Positions 36,281 to 43,828 of a stretch of DNA of 64,000 nucleotides are shown here, piece by piece. Position 1 is the stretch's first letter. Each line of letters starts with the position of its first letter. This DNA comes from Streptomyces yatensis (GTDB taxonomy: Bacteria > Actinomycetota > Actinomycetes > Streptomycetales > Streptomycetaceae). The stretch lies in the NCBI RefSeq assembly GCF_018069625.1, contig NZ_CP072941.1, positions 5,766,001 to 5,830,000 of the forward strand, written 5' to 3'. The notes beneath the pieces are model-generated. The model searched no databases, was not told the DNA's origin, and saw only the letters and a program-made list of their open reading frames with translations. The translations under genes were made by a program, and so were the position numbers.

Positions 36281-36991
36281 ATGATGTTGCAAGATATGCC
36301 CGTGCCTCACGTTGACTCGGAGCCCTCGGCTTCCTCCGCGCGTACGTACGACCCGGCCGCCATGCGCGAGCACTACCGCGCGGCCGGCTTCGACGAGGCG
36401 GAACTCGCGGGCGATCCGTTCCGGCAGTTCACCCGGTGGTTCGAGGACGCGGTCGGCAGCGGGCTCTTCGAGCCGAACGCCATGATCGTCTCGACGGCCG
36501 ACGCGGCGGGCCGCCCCAGCTCCCGCACCGTCCTGATGAAGAGCTTCGACGAGCGCGGCTTCGTCTTCTACACCAACTACGGCTCCCGCAAGGGCCGTGA
36601 GCTGGGTGAGAACCCGCAGGTCGGGCTGCTCTTCCCCTGGCATCCGATCGCCCGGCAGGTGATCGTCACGGGCACCGCGCGGCGCACCGGGCGGGACGAG
36701 ACGGCGGCGTACTTCCGGACCCGGCCGCATGGCTCGCAGCTCGGGGCGTGGGCGAGCAGGCAGTCCTCGGTGGTGGGCTCGCGGGAGGAGCTGGACCGCT
36801 CGTACGAGGAGCTGGCGGACCGCTATCCGCCGGGGGAGCAGGTGCCGGTGCCGCCGGAGTGGGGCGGGTTCCGGGTGGTGCCGGAGGCGGTGGAGTTCTG
36901 GCAGGGCCGGGAGAACCGGCTGCACGACCGGCTGCGGTATGTGCGGCTGCCCGAGGAGGAGGGCTGGCGGGTGGAGCGGCTGTACCCGTAG
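36281..36991 (+). CDS. pdxH: pyridoxamine 5'-phosphate oxidase
   Basis: PdxH oxidises pyridoxine or pyridoxamine 5'-phosphate to pyridoxal 5'-phosphate using FMN and oxygen. The 236-residue protein has the family order: [20 protein letters not shown], a FMN-binding [20 protein letters not shown] near residue 88, [17 protein letters not shown] near 118, [18 protein letters not shown] near 148 and the C-terminal [17 protein letters not shown] signature. ATG 36281 and ATG 36284 both follow GAAGGA; a later ATG at 36296 is also possible. It sits alone between divergent and noncoding regions. Confidence 0.95.
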   Translation: MMLQDMPVPHVDSEPSASSARTYDPAAMREHYRAAGFDEAELAGDPFRQFTRWFEDAVGSGLFEPNAMIVSTADAAGRPSSRTVLMKSFDERGFVFYTNYGSRKGRELGENPQVGLLFPWHPIARQVIVTGTARRTGRDETAAYFRTRPHGSQLGAWASRQSSVVGSREELDRSYEELADRYPPGEQVPVPPEWGGFRVVPEAVEFWQGRENRLHDRLRYVRLPEEEGWRVERLYP

Positions 36992-37023
36992 GGCGCGGGG
37001 CCCGGGTCGGTGCGGACCGTAAG

Positions 37024-37080
37024 GCCGCCGAGAACGGGCTCGTAGCCGCCGAGAACGGGCTCGTAGCCGCCGAGAAGAAG
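37024..37080. repeat. 21-bp tandem repeat after pdxH
   Basis: gccgccgagaacgggctcgta occurs twice head to tail (37024-37044, 37045-37065) followed by a partial third copy. It lies between pdxH and the structured region; no gene is seen. Confidence 0.85.
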
Positions 37081-37184
37081 CCCCTCGGACCCATGACGCC
37101 CCTGAAGAGCCCTCAAAACGCGGACAACCCGCGGGTCTTTCCCCTGACGCCCTGAGGCGGAAGGGGGCCGGTCGGACGTACCGG

Positions 37185-37396
37185 CGACCCGCGGGTCGGG
37201 TGACTGCTTGGGATTGGCCGGCTGCGCACTTCTTTCGTGCGCCAGTCCGGCGATGCGCAGAGCGCGACGACGGACTGCTAGCCCGCAGTCACCTCACGCG
37301 TCCGGATTTCATACATCTGCCGAACCACCTCCCTTCTCGTGTATCGCAAGCCTAAGAACCGCCTCCTGCCACACACAAGCGAATTTCCGTGTGGCA
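37185..37396. ncRNA. candidate structured region upstream of the PAS/GAF gene
   Basis: A 14-bp palindrome cgacccgcgggtcg (37185-37198) is followed by a candidate closed RNA domain. gtgactgc (37200-37207) pairs with gcagtcac (37285-37292) and encloses a tgcgcac/gtgcgc hairpin at about 37223-37243. Downstream, tgccacac (37367-37374) and gtgtggca (37389-37396) form another inverted repeat. On the minus strand a short frame MYEIRTREVTAG follows a good AGGGAGG site, but I do not call it a gene. The region is 36992-37491, otherwise without genes. Confidence 0.35.
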
Positions 37397-37491
37397 ACGA
37401 TTTCGGCGAATGCGGTGTGGCGCGTGTCACGTTCGAGTTCAATGTCCGACGTGCCCCACCACGGACAGCCACGTCGAGCAAGGGGTGTCAG

Positions 37492-39042
37492 GTGAGCGCT
37501 TCACAACGTTCCGAACCCGCAGGGCCGGCGCGTTCCGCCCGATCCGCGCGGGGGGTCCCCGGACAGGCGGCCGCCGCCGCGTCGGCGCCCGTCCGGCCCG
37601 AGTGCCCGGACGGGCCCGAGCGGCCCGACTCCGAACTGCTCGCCGCGCTGCTCGACGGCATGGACGCCGCCCTGTGCGCGTTCGACGCCGACGGCACGGT
37701 GACCCACTGGAACCACGAGGCCGAGCGCATCCTCGGCTGGACGGCGGCGGAGGCGGTCGGCCGCAAGGGGCTGGGCGGCTGGGCCACCCGACCGGGGGAC
37801 GCACGGGACGTCGACGCGCGCCTTACGGAGGCCATGGGCTCCACGGGGCGCCGGGTGCACGAGTTCGCGCTGCTGACCAAGGACGGCGGCCGGGTCCTGG
37901 TCCGTACGCAGTCCTCGGCGGTGGCGGGCGCGGACGGCCGCCCGGCCGGGGTGTACTGCGCCTTCAGCGAGGTGCACGCGCAGGTCGACCTGGAGCGGTC
38001 GATCGCGCTGAGCGAGGCGCTGCTGGACGACGCGTCGTGGAACGTGGTCCTGGTCGACGCGGATCTGCGGGTGGCCGTGGTCAACGCCAGCGCGGCGGGG
38101 GCGCTGCGTACGGCCCGTAAGGCCGCGCCCGGCCGGCCGCTGGGCGACTTCCTGGACCAGGGCGTCGAGGAGGCGGAGGCCGCACTGCAGCACGTCCTGG
38201 CGGAGGGCGCGCCCCCGGCCCCCACCGAGCTGTGGGTGACGCTGCGGGACGCCGACGCGGCGGACGGCTTCGAGGGCGCGGACAGCGTGCGCTACGAACT
38301 GCTCGACGACGACGAGGCGGTGCGCGGTGAGGGCGCCGACCGCGGCGAGGCCGGCGCGGCGGCCCGGCGCCGCTGCTGGCGCAGCGGCTTCCTCCGGCTG
38401 GCCTCACCACTCACCGAGGAGCCGACGCCGCTCGGCGTGGCCTGGATCTTCCAGGACGTGACGGAGGCGAAGGGCCGGGAGCAGGAGAGCGCCCGGATGC
38501 GCTTCCGGGGCAACCAGCTGCACCGGGCGGCACGGGCGGCGGCCGAATGCGAGGACCCGATGGAGGCGGCCTCGGTCCATCTGGACTTCGCGCTGGCGGG
38601 CTTCGCCGATCACGCCCTGATCGACCTGGTCCTGGACCCGCCGCCGGGCGCCCCGGAGGGCCGGGTCCGACTCGTCCGGGCGGCGGCCACCCCCATCGGC
38701 GCCCCCGGCCCCTGCCCGCCCGTCGTCCCCGGCGGCATCCCGCTGGGCTACCCGGAGGGCCATCCGGCGCTCCAGGCGGTCGACCGCTGCGGTTCGGTAC
38801 GCGCGAGCACAAGACGCTCGGACGAGCCCGCGGCGGCCCAGTGGGCGGTGGCCCGCAAATGGCCGGAGGGCACGGTGCACGGCCTGTGCGCGGTACTCCG
38901 CAGCCGCGGCCGCACCCTAGGCGTGGTCACCTTCCTGCGCACTTCCAGCCGCCGGGCCTTCGACCGCACGGACGCGACGTACGCGGAGGACGTCGCGGCC
39001 AGGGTCGCAGCCTCGGTAGACCTGGCCGTAGGCCGCCACTGA
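37492..39042 (+). CDS. PAS/PAS/GAF-domain sensory protein without an output domain
   Basis: The 516-residue protein has a disordered Ala/Pro-rich N-terminus. A PAS domain lies at about residues 48-165 (LLDGMDAALCAFDADGTVTH, WNHEAERILGWTAAEAVGRK) and a second PAS-like domain at about 165-330 (LLDDASWNVVLVDADLRVAV). A GAF-like domain ends the protein at about 345-515 (LRSRGRTLGVVTFLRTSSRR, FDRTDATYAEDVAARVA). The same set opens many Streptomyces PP2C (SpoIIE-type) phosphatases, but here the phosphatase is absent. It may signal by protein contact. GTG 37492 follows AGGGG by six bases. The stop region is duplicated downstream. Confidence 0.83.
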   Translation: MSASQRSEPAGPARSARSARGVPGQAAAAASAPVRPECPDGPERPDSELLAALLDGMDAALCAFDADGTVTHWNHEAERILGWTAAEAVGRKGLGGWATRPGDARDVDARLTEAMGSTGRRVHEFALLTKDGGRVLVRTQSSAVAGADGRPAGVYCAFSEVHAQVDLERSIALSEALLDDASWNVVLVDADLRVAVVNASAAGALRTARKAAPGRPLGDFLDQGVEEAEAALQHVLAEGAPPAPTELWVTLRDADAADGFEGADSVRYELLDDDEAVRGEGADRGEAGAAARRRCWRSGFLRLASPLTEEPTPLGVAWIFQDVTEAKGREQESARMRFRGNQLHRAARAAAECEDPMEAASVHLDFALAGFADHALIDLVLDPPPGAPEGRVRLVRAAATPIGAPGPCPPVVPGGIPLGYPEGHPALQAVDRCGSVRASTRRSDEPAAAQWAVARKWPEGTVHGLCAVLRSRGRTLGVVTFLRTSSRRAFDRTDATYAEDVAARVAASVDLAVGRH

Positions 39043-39527
39043 TGTACCGGGCCCGGCGGTCCCGCAAGGTGTCCCCGAAGGGCAGCCCGGAATCCACGGC
39101 GACGTTCCGCCACCGTCCGGCGCGCCACTGACGTACCGGGCCGCCGCTGATGTACCGGGCCATGGAGCCGCAGCCCGTGGAGCCCTGGGCCGAGAGGCAC
39201 TGGCCCGTGGGGTCCTGGGCCGTGCAGCTCTGGGCCGTGCGGCCCTGCGCCGTGAAGCCCCGGGCCCGGAGGCACCGCGCCCCCGCCGCCCGCGGCCAAA
39301 CCAGCCCCTCCGGCGTTTGCGCCAACCCAGCCCCTCCGGCGTTTGAGGAGCGGGGTCCGGGGCGGAGCCCCGGCTGGGGTCTGGGGCACCGCTCCCGGGG
39401 TTTGCTCCAGCCCCTCCGGCGATTGAGGAGCGGGGGTCCGGGGGCGGAGCCCCCGCCGGGGTCCGGGGCCGTCCCCGGGATTCGGGTAGGGGCGGGGTGG
39501 GGGAAGGCACCCGCAACGGCGAGCGCC
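39043..39527. repeat. repeat-filled intergenic region
   Basis: Three copies of cc-actgatgtaccgggcc (about 39036, 39125 and 39145), the first spanning the PAS gene stop, are followed by a 15-base tgggccgtg-type repeat (39170-39260). Three copies of the widespread Streptomyces element cagcccctccggcg follow (39302, 39329, 39408), two of them with downstream ggggcggagcccc hairpins. No gene is seen. Confidence 0.8.
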
Positions 39528-40283
39528 CTACCTCCGGTAGTAGATCCGGTCCCCGTATTCGGTCATCACCTTGCGGTTCCACTCATGCCCACCATCCACG
39601 TTCCCCGACCTCAGCATGGGCGGCTCGATCCCCCGTCCGGCCAGCTCCGAGACCCCCGCCGCCACCATGGACTGCATGATCGCGCTCGTCACGACGGTGG
39701 ACGCGGGGGCGAAGGGCGCGCCGACGCCGTCCACCGTGAGCTCCGCGTCGCCGATCGCGATTTTGTTGTCGATGACCAGATCGCAGTGGTCCTTCAGGAA
39801 GCCACCGGAGGAGTTGCGCGAGGTCGTGCCGGTCGCGTAGCCGACCGAGGTCACCCCGATCACCCTGACCCCGCGCTCCCGCGCGCTCATCGCCATCTCC
39901 ACGGGCAGGGCGTTGCGCCCGGACAGCGAGATCACGATCAGCAGGTCCCCGGACCGGAGCGGACTGGTCTCGAGGACGGTCGTGGCGAGCCCGTCGACGC
40001 GTTCCAGCGCGCTGCCGAGGGTGGCGGGGACGACGTCCACGCCCACTACCCCCGGCACCGGCAGCAGGTTCATCAGCGCGAGTCCGCCCGCGCGGTAGAC
40101 GACGTCCTGCGCGGGCAGGGAGGAGTGCCCGGCGCCGAACGCGAAGAGGCGGCCGCCCGCCGCGACCGTATCGGCGATCAGGGTGCCCGCCGCGGCGATA
40201 TGCTCGCCCTCCTCGTCCCGCACCTGCCGCAGCAGGCCGATGGCCGCGTCGAAGAATTGCCCGGCCGGTTTGGACTCGTTCAT
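39528..40283 (-). CDS. SIS-domain protein (UPF0309 / sugar isomerase type)
   Basis: The 251-residue protein has the sugar-isomerase SIS fold that binds phosphosugars: GGRLFAFGAGHSSLPAQDVV near residue 44 and GDLLIVISLSGRNALPVEMA near 112, with a conserved C-terminal WNRKVMTEYGDRIYYRR. It most resembles the UPF0309 group; a ligand such as an N-acetyl-amino-sugar phosphate is plausible but not shown. It is divergent from dmdR1 and separated by about 150 bases. ATG 40283 follows GGGAAGG. No enzyme partner is next to it, so the pathway cannot be assigned. Confidence 0.87.
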   Translation of the reverse strand: MNESKPAGQFFDAAIGLLRQVRDEEGEHIAAAGTLIADTVAAGGRLFAFGAGHSSLPAQDVVYRAGGLALMNLLPVPGVVGVDVVPATLGSALERVDGLATTVLETSPLRSGDLLIVISLSGRNALPVEMAMSARERGVRVIGVTSVGYATGTTSRNSSGGFLKDHCDLVIDNKIAIGDAELTVDGVGAPFAPASTVVTSAIMQSMVAAGVSELAGRGIEPPMLRSGNVDGGHEWNRKVMTEYGDRIYYRR

Positions 40284-40435
40284 CAACGCGTCGCCTTCCC
40301 TGTGGGGGTTTCCGATCATGACGCTGTCAATAGCAGCCCGGTCCCTTGCGGCGGAAGAGGCCGTCTCGGCCCCGTTGTCGGCGGGATGCGTCAGAATTGG
40401 CTGAGGGCCACCGCACGACACTTCGAGGGGCACGC

Positions 40436-41128
40436 ATGTCCGGACTGATCGACACCACGGAGATGTATCTCCGCACCATCCTCGAGCTCGAGGAGGAGGG
40501 CGTGGTCCCCATGCGCGCCCGGATCGCGGAGCGGCTCGAGCAGAGCGGCCCGACGGTCAGCCAGACGGTGGCGCGCATGGAGCGCGACGGGCTGGTCACG
40601 GTCGCGGGCGACCGTCATCTGGAGCTGACCGAGGAGGGCCGTCGGCTGGCCACGCGGGTCATGCGCAAGCACCGGCTCGCCGAGTGCCTGCTCGTCGATG
40701 TGATCGGGCTGGAGTGGGAGCAGGTCCACGCCGAGGCGTGCCGCTGGGAGCATGTGATGAGCGAGGCGGTGGAGCGGCGCGTGCTGGAGCTGCTCCGTCA
40801 TCCGACCGAGTCGCCTTACGGCAACCCGATTCCGGGCCTGGAGGAGCTGGGCGAGAAGGCCGAGGCCGATCCGTTCCTGGACGAGTCCATGGTGAGCCTG
40901 CGTGAGCTGGAGCCGGGCGCGGAGGGCAAGACGGTGGTGGTGCGCCGCATCGGCGAGCCCATCCAGGCCGACGCCCAGGTGATGTACACGCTGCGGCGGG
41001 CCGGGGTGCAGCCGGGCTCCGTGGTGAGCGTCACGGAGTCGCCGGGCGGGGTGCTGGTCGGCAGCAGCGGTGAGGCGGCGGAGCTGGAGGCGGAGATCGC
41101 CTCGCATGTCTTCGTGGCCAAGCGCTGA
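40436..41128 (+). CDS. dmdR1: iron-dependent DtxR-family repressor DmdR1
   Basis: This 230-residue protein is the Streptomyces counterpart of DtxR, which binds Fe2+ and represses siderophore and iron-uptake genes. The winged helix occupies residues 1-65 (SGPTVSQTVARMERDGLVTV is the recognition region). All metal ligands of DtxR are present at identical numbering: M10, H79, E83, H98, C102, E105 and H106. The C-terminal SH3-like domain covers about 150-230. ATG 40436 follows CGAGGGG. In S. coelicolor, dmdR1 overlaps an antisense gene adm; a long minus-strand frame also covers this gene here. The last 18 bases of the gene are repeated four more times downstream. Confidence 0.95.
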   Translation: MSGLIDTTEMYLRTILELEEEGVVPMRARIAERLEQSGPTVSQTVARMERDGLVTVAGDRHLELTEEGRRLATRVMRKHRLAECLLVDVIGLEWEQVHAEACRWEHVMSEAVERRVLELLRHPTESPYGNPIPGLEELGEKAEADPFLDESMVSLRELEPGAEGKTVVVRRIGEPIQADAQVMYTLRRAGVQPGSVVSVTESPGGVLVGSSGEAAELEAEIASHVFVAKR

Positions 41129-41240
41129 CCCGGCCTTCGTAGCCAAGCGCTGACTGCGGTCTTCGTGGTCGAGCGCTGTCTGCGGTCTTCGTGGCCAAGC
41201 GCTGACTGACTGCCGCCTTCGTGGTCGAGCGCTGACCCCG
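41129..41240. repeat. four degenerate copies of the dmdR1 3' end
   Basis: The final 18 bases of dmdR1 (ttcgtggccaagcgctga, 41111-41128) recur at 41136, 41162, 41188 and 41218 with zero to three changes each, spaced 25-30 bases. The rest of 41241-42035 contains GC-rich tgcaagless filler (cccggctggctccc-type repeats at 41370-41420) and the hairpins listed separately. Confidence 0.9.
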
Positions 41241-41718
41241 GCCGGGTGCCGGCTTCTCGCGTCCTGGTTCCGGACCCCCTGCCCTGGTCCAGACCCTGAT
41301 CGCTGACCCCCACAGCCCCCGGCCCGACCGCCCCGCCCCCGGCGCGCGGATGCTCCCGACCCGGCCGGCTCCCGGCCCGGCTGGCTCCCGACCCGGCCGG
41401 CTCCCGGCCCGGTCCCGGTCCGCTCCTGCCCCGGGGCCCGGGACCCGGGGCTCCGGGGGGCCGGAGGCCCGGCGGCCCAACGGCTCCCGCATACACCCCC
41501 GCACAACCTCACGCGCTTCGACACGCTGACCGATACACCCCGTTCAGTCGATTCGACCGTCACGACCTGCGACGACGGACTTTCCCGAAACCGGAGTCGA
41601 AAGAAACCGAGCGGGCGGGGCCGACGCGTGCGACGCTGTCGCTGACGCTCAGGCCGTCAGGGGAGGGGGCCGCGGTGGGCCCGAGAGGCTGTGCCGCCGA
41701 GGGGGAGATCTTCAGCGA

Positions 41719-41748
41719 GGGCCCCGGTGCCGTCAGGTGCCGGGGCCC
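41719..41748. terminator. GC hairpin, possible terminator
   Basis: gggccccgg (41719-41727) pairs with ccggggccc (41740-41748) around a 12-base loop and is followed by cgcttcccc. It lies far from the dmdR1 stop, so the transcript it would end is not clear. Confidence 0.5.
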
Positions 41749-41775
41749 CGCTTCCCCATATCCCCCCGCTGGACC

Positions 41776-41817
41776 CCGGGTCGCACGGACCGCGCGAACG
41801 CGGCCGGTGCGACCCGG
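41776..41817. ncRNA. long two-part hairpin upstream of the alpha/beta hydrolase
   Basis: ccgggtcgcac (41776-41786) pairs exactly with gtgcgacccgg (41807-41817). Inside it ccgcg and cgcgg (41790-41794, 41799-41803) pair around the tetraloop cgaa. The 11+5 bp stem with a small internal loop looks like a folded RNA element or terminator. Confidence 0.45.
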
Positions 41818-41977
41818 AGCCCTGGTGACCCGGAGCCCCGAGCTCTCAGGGTCGTCCCCCGCGGACTCCCTTCCCCGAGCAGTCCGCCTCCCGCTAGCTG
41901 TCTCCCCATGGCGCAGACGATCAATCCCTGACGGTGGTCACTCGAACGAGGGGTGTTGGACGTAACAGCACCGTGTT

Positions 41978-41991
41978 CGAATACGAGTTCG
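41978..41991. promoter_or_regulatory. LexA-box-like sequence at the alpha/beta hydrolase promoter
   Basis: cgaatacgagttcg differs at one position from the actinobacterial SOS box CGAAC-N4-GTTCG. It abuts a GATACT hexamer (41991-41996) that could be the -10 box. The regulator is inferred only from the motif. Confidence 0.35.
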
Positions 41992-42035
41992 ATACTGTGA
42001 GGGTGTTCGAGAGAGGGCTGGAGGTGCCAGACCAC

Positions 42036-42905
42036 ATGGTGCGACGCATCGAGGTGAGCGGGACCGGCGGCGTGCGGCTCGCCGCCTGGGAGTTCACCGA
42101 TCCGCCCAAGGCAGGTGCCGGCAGCGAGGGAGCGCGGGGCCCAGGGGTGCTGTTGCTCCATGGGCTGCTGGGCCGGGCGGCCCACTGGGCGGAGACGGCC
42201 CGCTGGCTCTCCACCCGCTATCGGGCGGTCGCCCTCGACCAGCGCGGCCATGGCCGCAGCGACAAGCCGGCCGAGGGGCCCTTCGACCGCTCCACCTATG
42301 TGGACGACGCCGAGGCGGCCGTGGAGCAGCTCGGCCTCGCCCCCGTGACCCTGATCGGCCATGCCATGGGCGCCCTCACCGCCTGGCAGCTCGCGGCCCG
42401 CCGCCCCGATCTGGTCCGGGCGCTGGTCATCTGCGATATGCGGGCCTCGGCCCTCGGTGCCGCCTCACAGCGCGAGTGGGCCGAATGGTTCCGCTCCTGG
42501 CCGGTGCCGTTCGCGACGCTCGCCGATGTGCGCAAGTGGTTCGGCGAGGACGATCCGACGCTGGAGCGGCCGAATCCGGCCCGGGGCGATTTCTTCGCCG
42601 AGGTCATGGCCGAGCGTTCGGACGGCTGGCGCCCGGCCTTCTCCTGCCGCCAGATGCTGAAGGCCCGTGAGACCTGGGTCCGGGACGCCCATTGGGAAGA
42701 GCTCGCCCTGGTCGAGTGCCCCACCCTGGTCGTTCGCGGGCTGGACGGCCAGCTGGGCCGCGCGGAGGCGCAGGAGATGGTCCGCGTCCTGCCGCGCGGG
42801 CAGTATGCGGAGGTGGTGGACGCGGGCCATCTGGTCCACTACGACCAGCCGGACGGCTGGCGCCGCGCCGTGGAGCCCTTCCTGGCCTCGGCCCTCCCCG
42901 TCTGA
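42036..42905 (+). CDS. alpha/beta hydrolase-fold protein lacking the nucleophile serine
   Basis: The 289-residue protein has the alpha/beta hydrolase core: the HGLLGRAAHW oxyanion loop near residue 42, ALDQRGHGRSDKP near 66, and the acid and base candidates D237 (VVRGLDGQLG) and H265 (DAGHLVHYD). The nucleophile elbow is G-H-A-M-G with alanine at 110 in place of the usual serine. A similar GHALG elbow occurs in RutD. It therefore probably is not a classical esterase. ATG 42036 follows GGAGG by eleven bases; GTG 42024 or 42003 are alternatives, the last being compatible with a leaderless start. Confidence 0.85.
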   Translation: MVRRIEVSGTGGVRLAAWEFTDPPKAGAGSEGARGPGVLLLHGLLGRAAHWAETARWLSTRYRAVALDQRGHGRSDKPAEGPFDRSTYVDDAEAAVEQLGLAPVTLIGHAMGALTAWQLAARRPDLVRALVICDMRASALGAASQREWAEWFRSWPVPFATLADVRKWFGEDDPTLERPNPARGDFFAEVMAERSDGWRPAFSCRQMLKARETWVRDAHWEELALVECPTLVVRGLDGQLGRAEAQEMVRVLPRGQYAEVVDAGHLVHYDQPDGWRRAVEPFLASALPV

Positions 42906-43054
42906 CGACGCCGCGGCCCGACGGCGCGACCGGACGCCGCGGCCCGACGACGTGACTCGCCGCGGCGACCCGACGACGTGACTCGCCGCGGCGACCCGAC
43001 GACGTGACTCGCCGCGGCGACCCGACGACGCGACTCGCCGCCGCGAGCCCCGCC
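42906..43054. repeat. 26-bp tandem repeat between convergent genes
   Basis: Units starting gacgacgtgactcgccgcgg occur at 42946, 42972 and 42998 with a fourth, partial copy at 43024, preceded by two degenerate ccgcggcccgacg units. No terminator hairpin other than cgccgcggcg symmetry is evident. Confidence 0.9.
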
Positions 43055-43684
43055 TCAGAACGCCCAGGTGAACGGCTCCCCGCCGATCTCCGTCCACATG
43101 ACCTCGACCGACCTCGCCCGCGCGGGAATCAGGAAGGTGGTGCAGAGCAGATAGCTCTGCCCGTTCTTCCAGTCCTTGATCTCGTCCGGGTCCGCGCAGC
43201 CCTCGGGCCGCCCGGCATCGCCCACGACCTTCGCTCCCCGCCGGCCGTCCGCGTACACCTCCGCGTAGTCCCCGACCCGTGGATACTCCCGCACCGTCGC
43301 CCCGCGCAGATGGGTGTACCTCACCGAGGCGACCGCGGGCACCAGGCCCCTGGCATCCGCCGGGTCCGGCACCAGCGCCTTCGCCTCCTCCGCCGTGCCG
43401 ATGTCGACCTTCTCCGCGGCGATCCGGTAGACGGGCTCGACCCCGGTGTCCTCCTTGAACGCACGCGTACCGGTCTGACCCGGCCAGAACACCCCACCCC
43501 CCGACCGCATTCCCACCGTCTGCGCCCCACCCTGATCTCCGCCGACCGCCTCCGAGCGGGACGTATGCCGTGCGTTCTCGGATGTATCGCCCTTTTCCCC
43601 GAATGGTCCGCACGCGGTCAGGGCGAGAGCCAGTACGGCAACGGGCGCGCCGACCCGCAGCCAGGTTGTCTTGGTCAGCGGCAC
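43055..43684 (-). CDS. secreted lipoprotein of unknown function
   Basis: The 209-residue product starts VPLTKTTWLRVGAPVAVLAL and has a lipobox LALTACG, so it is exported and lipid-modified at Cys 25 or so. A hydrophilic Ser/Gly linker leads to a domain with WPGQTGTRAFKEDTGVEPVY, VPAVASVRYTHLRGATVREY and a C-terminal ARSVEVMWTEIGGEPFTWAF. Three cysteines in the mature domain (EGCADPDEI, LLCTTF) could include a disulfide. I do not recognise the family. GTG 43684 follows TTGGAG. It is divergent from the alpha-hydroxyacid oxidase gene. Confidence 0.75.
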   Translation of the reverse strand: MPLTKTTWLRVGAPVAVLALALTACGPFGEKGDTSENARHTSRSEAVGGDQGGAQTVGMRSGGGVFWPGQTGTRAFKEDTGVEPVYRIAAEKVDIGTAEEAKALVPDPADARGLVPAVASVRYTHLRGATVREYPRVGDYAEVYADGRRGAKVVGDAGRPEGCADPDEIKDWKNGQSYLLCTTFLIPARARSVEVMWTEIGGEPFTWAF

Positions 43685-43828
43685 GGTGGAACTCCAATGC
43701 GGGAACTGTCTCCGTCGCGTCCCGGTGTGATCCCTTGAACGCGACCGACGGTTCGTTGATCCTACGAGTCCTCTACTCCCGTGCGGCAATGGGAAATTGA
43801 CCAGTAATGAACAAGTGAAGGGAAGCAC

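Noticed and set aside
37278..37481. 67-codon minus-strand frame in the structured region
   Set aside because: Only the last 12 codons have a good ribosome site and no family is recognised, so it is noted only as a possible leader peptide.
40284..40435. Iron box in the SIS/dmdR1 intergenic region
   Set aside because: No TTAGGTTAG-like palindrome is visible.
41675..41965. 96-codon plus-strand frame between dmdR1 and the hydrolase
   Set aside because: It runs through the hairpins and has no ribosome site or recognisable motif.
42946..43040. 26-bp repeats as a possible CRISPR or integration site
   Set aside because: No spacers, no integrase, no tRNA; they are head-to-tail copies between convergent genes.
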